Origin: Chromohalobacter nigrandesensis
Lineage (GTDB): Bacteria > Pseudomonadota > Gammaproteobacteria > Pseudomonadales > Halomonadaceae
Direction: 5' to 3'
Assembly: GCF_023061285.1 (NCBI RefSeq)
Contig: NZ_JAKGAM010000002.1
Coordinates: 124,001 to 188,000, forward strand
DNA: 64,000 nt
Position numbers and translations under genes: made by a program. Below are positions 60,012-64,000 of the stretch, one piece after another (position 1 is the stretch's first letter; every line of letters begins with the position of its first letter). The notes beneath the pieces are model-generated. The model did not search any database. It worked only from the letters and a program-made list of their open reading frames with translations, and was not told the DNA's origin.

Positions 60012-61919
60012 TCAGCGTTTCTGAGAAGGCATGGGATAACGGAACTTCAGGAACTTCTGTGCGTTGCTCAGAACCTGGAAGGCATCCTTGAGATTGTGGC
60101 GCTCGTTATCAGAGACGTTTTCGGGCTCGATGTTATTGTCCGGTTTGCGCTCTTCCTGGATATCGATGACCTGGTGACGAATACGCACCATGGCGATAAA
60201 TTCCAGGGCGTAGCGAATCCGCTCGCCGGAATGACCCGCGAGCAAGCGAGTCTTGTTGATATCCTCAAGACGGTCGAAGGAATTCTGTGCCCGCGAGCCG
60301 CAGGCCAGCGCATGTACACGGATCAGATCAACCAAGGGCGCCGTACCGCGTCGCTTGAGATTGATCGTGTTGTTCTGCTCACCATCCTTTTCCATCACGA
60401 AGGTGCGGAAGAACCCGAGCGGGGGCGTACGATTCAGCGCATTGCGCGCCATCGCGGCCAAAAAGTGCGGACGCTGGGAGGCGCGTTCGGCGACAAGATC
60501 TTGCAGGCGCTCGACGAAGGCCTCGTCGCCATAAACGCTATCGAGATCGAAAAAAATGGAGCTATGCAGCAAACGCTCGGCACTGGGATCGTCGATCCAG
60601 TCACGGAAATATTGCTGCCACACGCGCAACGGCTGGCGCCAACGCGAATTGGTCGCCATGACATCACCCTTGCAATAGCTGTAACCGCAAGCCGCCAGCC
60701 CATCACTGACACGTTGCGCCAATGCCAGAAAGTAGGCGTCATGCTGCTCAGGGTCGAAACTGTCATCGAGCACCAAGGCATTGTCCTGGTCGGTGACGAT
60801 GGACTGCTCATTGCGCGCCATCGACCCCAGCACCATGAAACAATATGGCACCGGGGGCGGCCCCAGTTCTTCCTCGGCAAGCTCCAGCAAGCGGCGTGTA
60901 AACGCGCGTCCGATGCTCGACAACGAACTGCCCACCATCTGCGAATTGTCGTCTTCGTTGACCATGCGCACGAACGCTGCGCGCACATCGCGTCTCAACG
61001 CGGCCAGCCCCTCGACATTGGATTGGCGGAAGATATTGTCCACCAGATACAAGCTACTGTTGGTCTCGTGGCGCACGATATCGGATAGATGTAATACGCC
61101 GACCGGGCGCCGCCGATGAAGGACCGGCAGGTGATGAATATTATTGCGCAGCATGCGCAGCATCGCTTCATACACCGACTCGTCGGACTGAATGGTGATC
61201 GGGCGTCCTTCGATCAGCTCTCCTACAGTGGTGCTCGCCGGCCGTCCTTCGGCCAGAACACGGTTACGCAGGTCATGGTCGGTGAGGATACCGACCATAC
61301 GGCGCAGTTGCCCGTCCACATGCGTGAAGGCGTGCGAGTCATCCGGCACTTGCGGCATCGCCAGCACCAGCACCGAAGATGCGCTGTGCTCGCCCATACG
61401 CTGCGCTGCCTCCTGCACAGTGGCATCGTTTTCCACCATCACCGGGGCCCGGGAAACCAGCTTGCGCACCCGCGTCACCAGCATTTCGTGACCCTTGCGC
61501 TGCTGGTCGACGGTGGACTCCAGGCGCGGGCGCTCGACCTCGACGAAATCGGCGAAGTTATCGTCCGCTTCGCACAAGTGTTGAAACGTCGCGAAGGGAA
61601 TGAAGTAGATCAGCGTGTCTTCGATCGCCCGGGCCGGGAAACGCACGAGGCGGTCCCTGAGCAGGTCGAACTGGCCGAAAACATCGCCTTCGCTGAGACG
61701 GTTGTAAAGATCACCGTTGCGGCGATAAAGATCGATAGCGCCACTACGGATGTAGTGAAGATACTCGACGGCATCCCCATGGCGGTAAATATCGGTCTCG
61801 GCCTGGAAGTACCCGACCTCGACCTGACCGGCCAGCTCATCGAGCAAGTCGTCAGACAACTGCTCGAAGGGCGGAAACTGCGCCATGTGCTGACGAATCT
61901 CCAGCAATTCTACTTGCAT
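60012..61919 (-). CDS. CNB-CBS-DUF294 nucleotidyltransferase-like protein
   Basis: A 635-residue multidomain protein. A cyclic-nucleotide-binding-like domain comes first (about residues 12-120; VEVGYFQAETDIYRHGDAVEYLHYIRSG). A CBS pair follows (about 150-280; ATVQEAAQRMGEHSASSVLVLA, LTDHDLRNRVLAEGR, HLPVLHRRRPVGVLHLSDI), then a DUF294 nucleotidyltransferase fold (about 320-470; GSMARNEQSIVTDQDNALVLDD) and its C-terminal helical domain. The GS...DxD pattern suggests a GlnD-like transferase. The ATG at 61919 has GGAG upstream; a GTG at 61970 is rejected. The exonuclease gene follows. Confidence 0.86.
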   Translation of the reverse strand: MQVELLEIRQHMAQFPPFEQLSDDLLDELAGQVEVGYFQAETDIYRHGDAVEYLHYIRSGAIDLYRRNGDLYNRLSEGDVFGQFDLLRDRLVRFPARAIEDTLIYFIPFATFQHLCEADDNFADFVEVERPRLESTVDQQRKGHEMLVTRVRKLVSRAPVMVENDATVQEAAQRMGEHSASSVLVLAMPQVPDDSHAFTHVDGQLRRMVGILTDHDLRNRVLAEGRPASTTVGELIEGRPITIQSDESVYEAMLRMLRNNIHHLPVLHRRRPVGVLHLSDIVRHETNSSLYLVDNIFRQSNVEGLAALRRDVRAAFVRMVNEDDNSQMVGSSLSSIGRAFTRRLLELAEEELGPPPVPYCFMVLGSMARNEQSIVTDQDNALVLDDSFDPEQHDAYFLALAQRVSDGLAACGYSYCKGDVMATNSRWRQPLRVWQQYFRDWIDDPSAERLLHSSIFFDLDSVYGDEAFVERLQDLVAERASQRPHFLAAMARNALNRTPPLGFFRTFVMEKDGEQNNTINLKRRGTAPLVDLIRVHALACGSRAQNSFDRLEDINKTRLLAGHSGERIRYALEFIAMVRIRHQVIDIQEERKPDNNIEPENVSDNERHNLKDAFQVLSNAQKFLKFRYPMPSQKR

Positions 61920-62096
61920 GCGACCGCTCTCCGGCAATAGTAGGACAATACCGTTAGTCTGAGATTCCACTCGAGTTCTGTAAAGGACTATCCTGAAGAT
62001 TGGAAACGGTGTTTCTTAAGAGTCGTTTTCTTGCTAATATTCAACATCAATCGATACCCTAATCACCGTCGCTTCGACCCACGCTAGAGACTCCGT

Positions 62097-62741
62097 ATGA
62101 CGCATTCGCCCCTGCCTCCCGAAGTCACGATCAGCTTCAAGGCGACCTGCCTTCGCGCACTGTGCTATATCTTGATCGTCGCCGGCATCATGCAGTTAGT
62201 CATGTTGGACGCTCAATCCGGCGTCGACCGATTTTCCGAGACGTCATTGACCGAACTCACGCAGTCGACATTGCTGCTGCTGGGCGCGTTGTTGATGCTC
62301 TACATATACCGCCGTCCCGATGCCATTCCCAATGTCAGCCTGTTGCTCGGTGCCTTCATGTTCGCATCCTTCGTTCGAGAAAACGACGCCTGGCTGGACA
62401 GCTACGTCTTCGACGGTGCCTGGCAGGTCATCGTGACCTTAATCGTGCTGCCGACACTGTTCGTGGTGATTCGCCATCGGCATGCCTTCACCGAGGAGTT
62501 CAAATCGATCTCCAACAGCCTTGGCTTCGGGATGTTCACCGCTGGCTTCCTTACAACTTATGTCTTCTCGCGCCTTTATGGCCGTTCCACGTTCTGGGAG
62601 GCCATGCTCGGCGATCACTTTCAGCGCGTCATCAAGGATGCCGCCGAGGAGGTCACCGAACTTGCCGGCTATATGCTGCTCTTCTTCGCCTGCATCGAGC
62701 TGGTGCTACTAGTGCGTCGGCGCTTCCGCCATCATAGCTGA
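62097..62741 (+). CDS. Conserved inner membrane protein, function unknown
   Basis: A 214-residue protein with about six hydrophobic helices (roughly residues 20-36, 52-70, 78-92, 106-124, 142-160 and 185-205). I do not recognise the family. Notable polar stretches are SFVRENDAWLDSYVFDGAWQ and VIKDAAEEVTELAGYM, where acidic residues border helices. It is divergent from the CNB-CBS gene across 177 bp and ends before a terminator shared with rpoD. Good codon bias and a complete fold suggest a real gene. Confidence 0.75.
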   Translation: MTHSPLPPEVTISFKATCLRALCYILIVAGIMQLVMLDAQSGVDRFSETSLTELTQSTLLLLGALLMLYIYRRPDAIPNVSLLLGAFMFASFVRENDAWLDSYVFDGAWQVIVTLIVLPTLFVVIRHRHAFTEEFKSISNSLGFGMFTAGFLTTYVFSRLYGRSTFWEAMLGDHFQRVIKDAAEEVTELAGYMLLFFACIELVLLVRRRFRHHS

Positions 62742-62767
62742 CATGGTCGCTTTCATACGTGGCGCAT

Positions 62768-62799
62768 AAAAAAACCCGCGAGTGATCTCGCGGGTTTTT
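62768..62799. terminator. Bidirectional terminator between membrane gene and rpoD
   Basis: A perfect 12-bp stem (62771-62782 with 62787-62798), loop TGAT, with A-run on the left and T-run on the right, so it works on both strands for the convergent genes. Confidence 0.93.
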
Positions 62800-62813
62800 G
62801 GCTCGCGCCTGGT

Positions 62814-64000
<1,187 letters not shown>

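Overview
The window is about 64 kb of high-GC gammaproteobacterial chromosome. Gene content and protein style point to a moderately halophilic Halomonadaceae member, most likely Chromohalobacter or a close Halomonas relative. The pointers are a BCCT-type compatible-solute transporter, a complete glycine betaine demethylation pathway under a GbdR-like regulator, three TRAP transporter subunits, and proteins with acidic tails. This assignment is an inference; no rRNA is present to confirm it. I see no tRNA, rRNA, CRISPR array, IS element or prophage gene.

Layout. (1) 0-4.6 kb: a VOC-family protein, a LysR regulator and a TRAP transporter (dctP, dctQ, dctM), closed by a strong terminator. (2) 4.6-7.7 kb: a GguC/AraD1-family sugar-acid gene divergent from a LysR regulator, next to a decayed, internally deleted remnant of an arabinose/galactose 1-dehydrogenase that abuts mtgA. 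(3) 7.7-17.3 kb: general functions: GntP permease, glutathione S-transferase, MBL-fold hydrolase, a TetR-HPP pair with a long palindromic operator, LysE exporter, DUF533 protein, an exported CehA/McbA-type PHP metallohydrolase and a short CDF-like transporter.

(4) 17.3-27 kb: betaine and sarcosine catabolism: gbcB and gbcA (divergent), a small Cys-rich protein, and a tightly overlapped soxB-soxD-soxA-soxG-purU operon. (5) 27-33.6 kb: a probable cis-3-hydroxy-L-proline cassette: AraC regulator, OCD-family reductase, NhaC-type antiporter, DadA-like flavoenzyme and a single-chain aconitase X. (6) 33.8-39.8 kb: a two-gene NAD-type formate dehydrogenase and a glutathione-independent formaldehyde dehydrogenase. 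(7) 40-50.5 kb: an MFS transporter, then the dimethylglycine module gbdR, dipeptidase, DUF5943 protein, dgcA, dgcB, etfA, etfB, with heptanucleotide tandem repeats filling two of its intergenic gaps. (8) 50.7-54.7 kb: the glutathione-dependent formaldehyde pathway (class III ADH and S-formylglutathione hydrolase), with three 38-bp tandem repeats between the two genes, plus LysR and Crp/Fnr regulators. (9) 54.9-59.2 kb: L-serine dehydratase, a GcvA-like LysR and the BCCT transporter. (10) 59.3-64 kb: a DnaQ-like exonuclease with a CNB-CBS-nucleotidyltransferase partner, a membrane protein, and the 3' part of rpoD running off the end.

Together regions 4 and 6-9 make an almost self-contained route. 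Betaine is imported, then demethylated to dimethylglycine (gbcAB), sarcosine (dgcAB with EtfAB) and glycine (soxBDAG). The released one-carbon units are handled by two formaldehyde dehydrogenation routes, PurU and formate dehydrogenase. Serine made from glycine would be deaminated to pyruvate by SdaA. The serine hydroxymethyltransferase gene (glyA) that often accompanies sox operons is not in the window.
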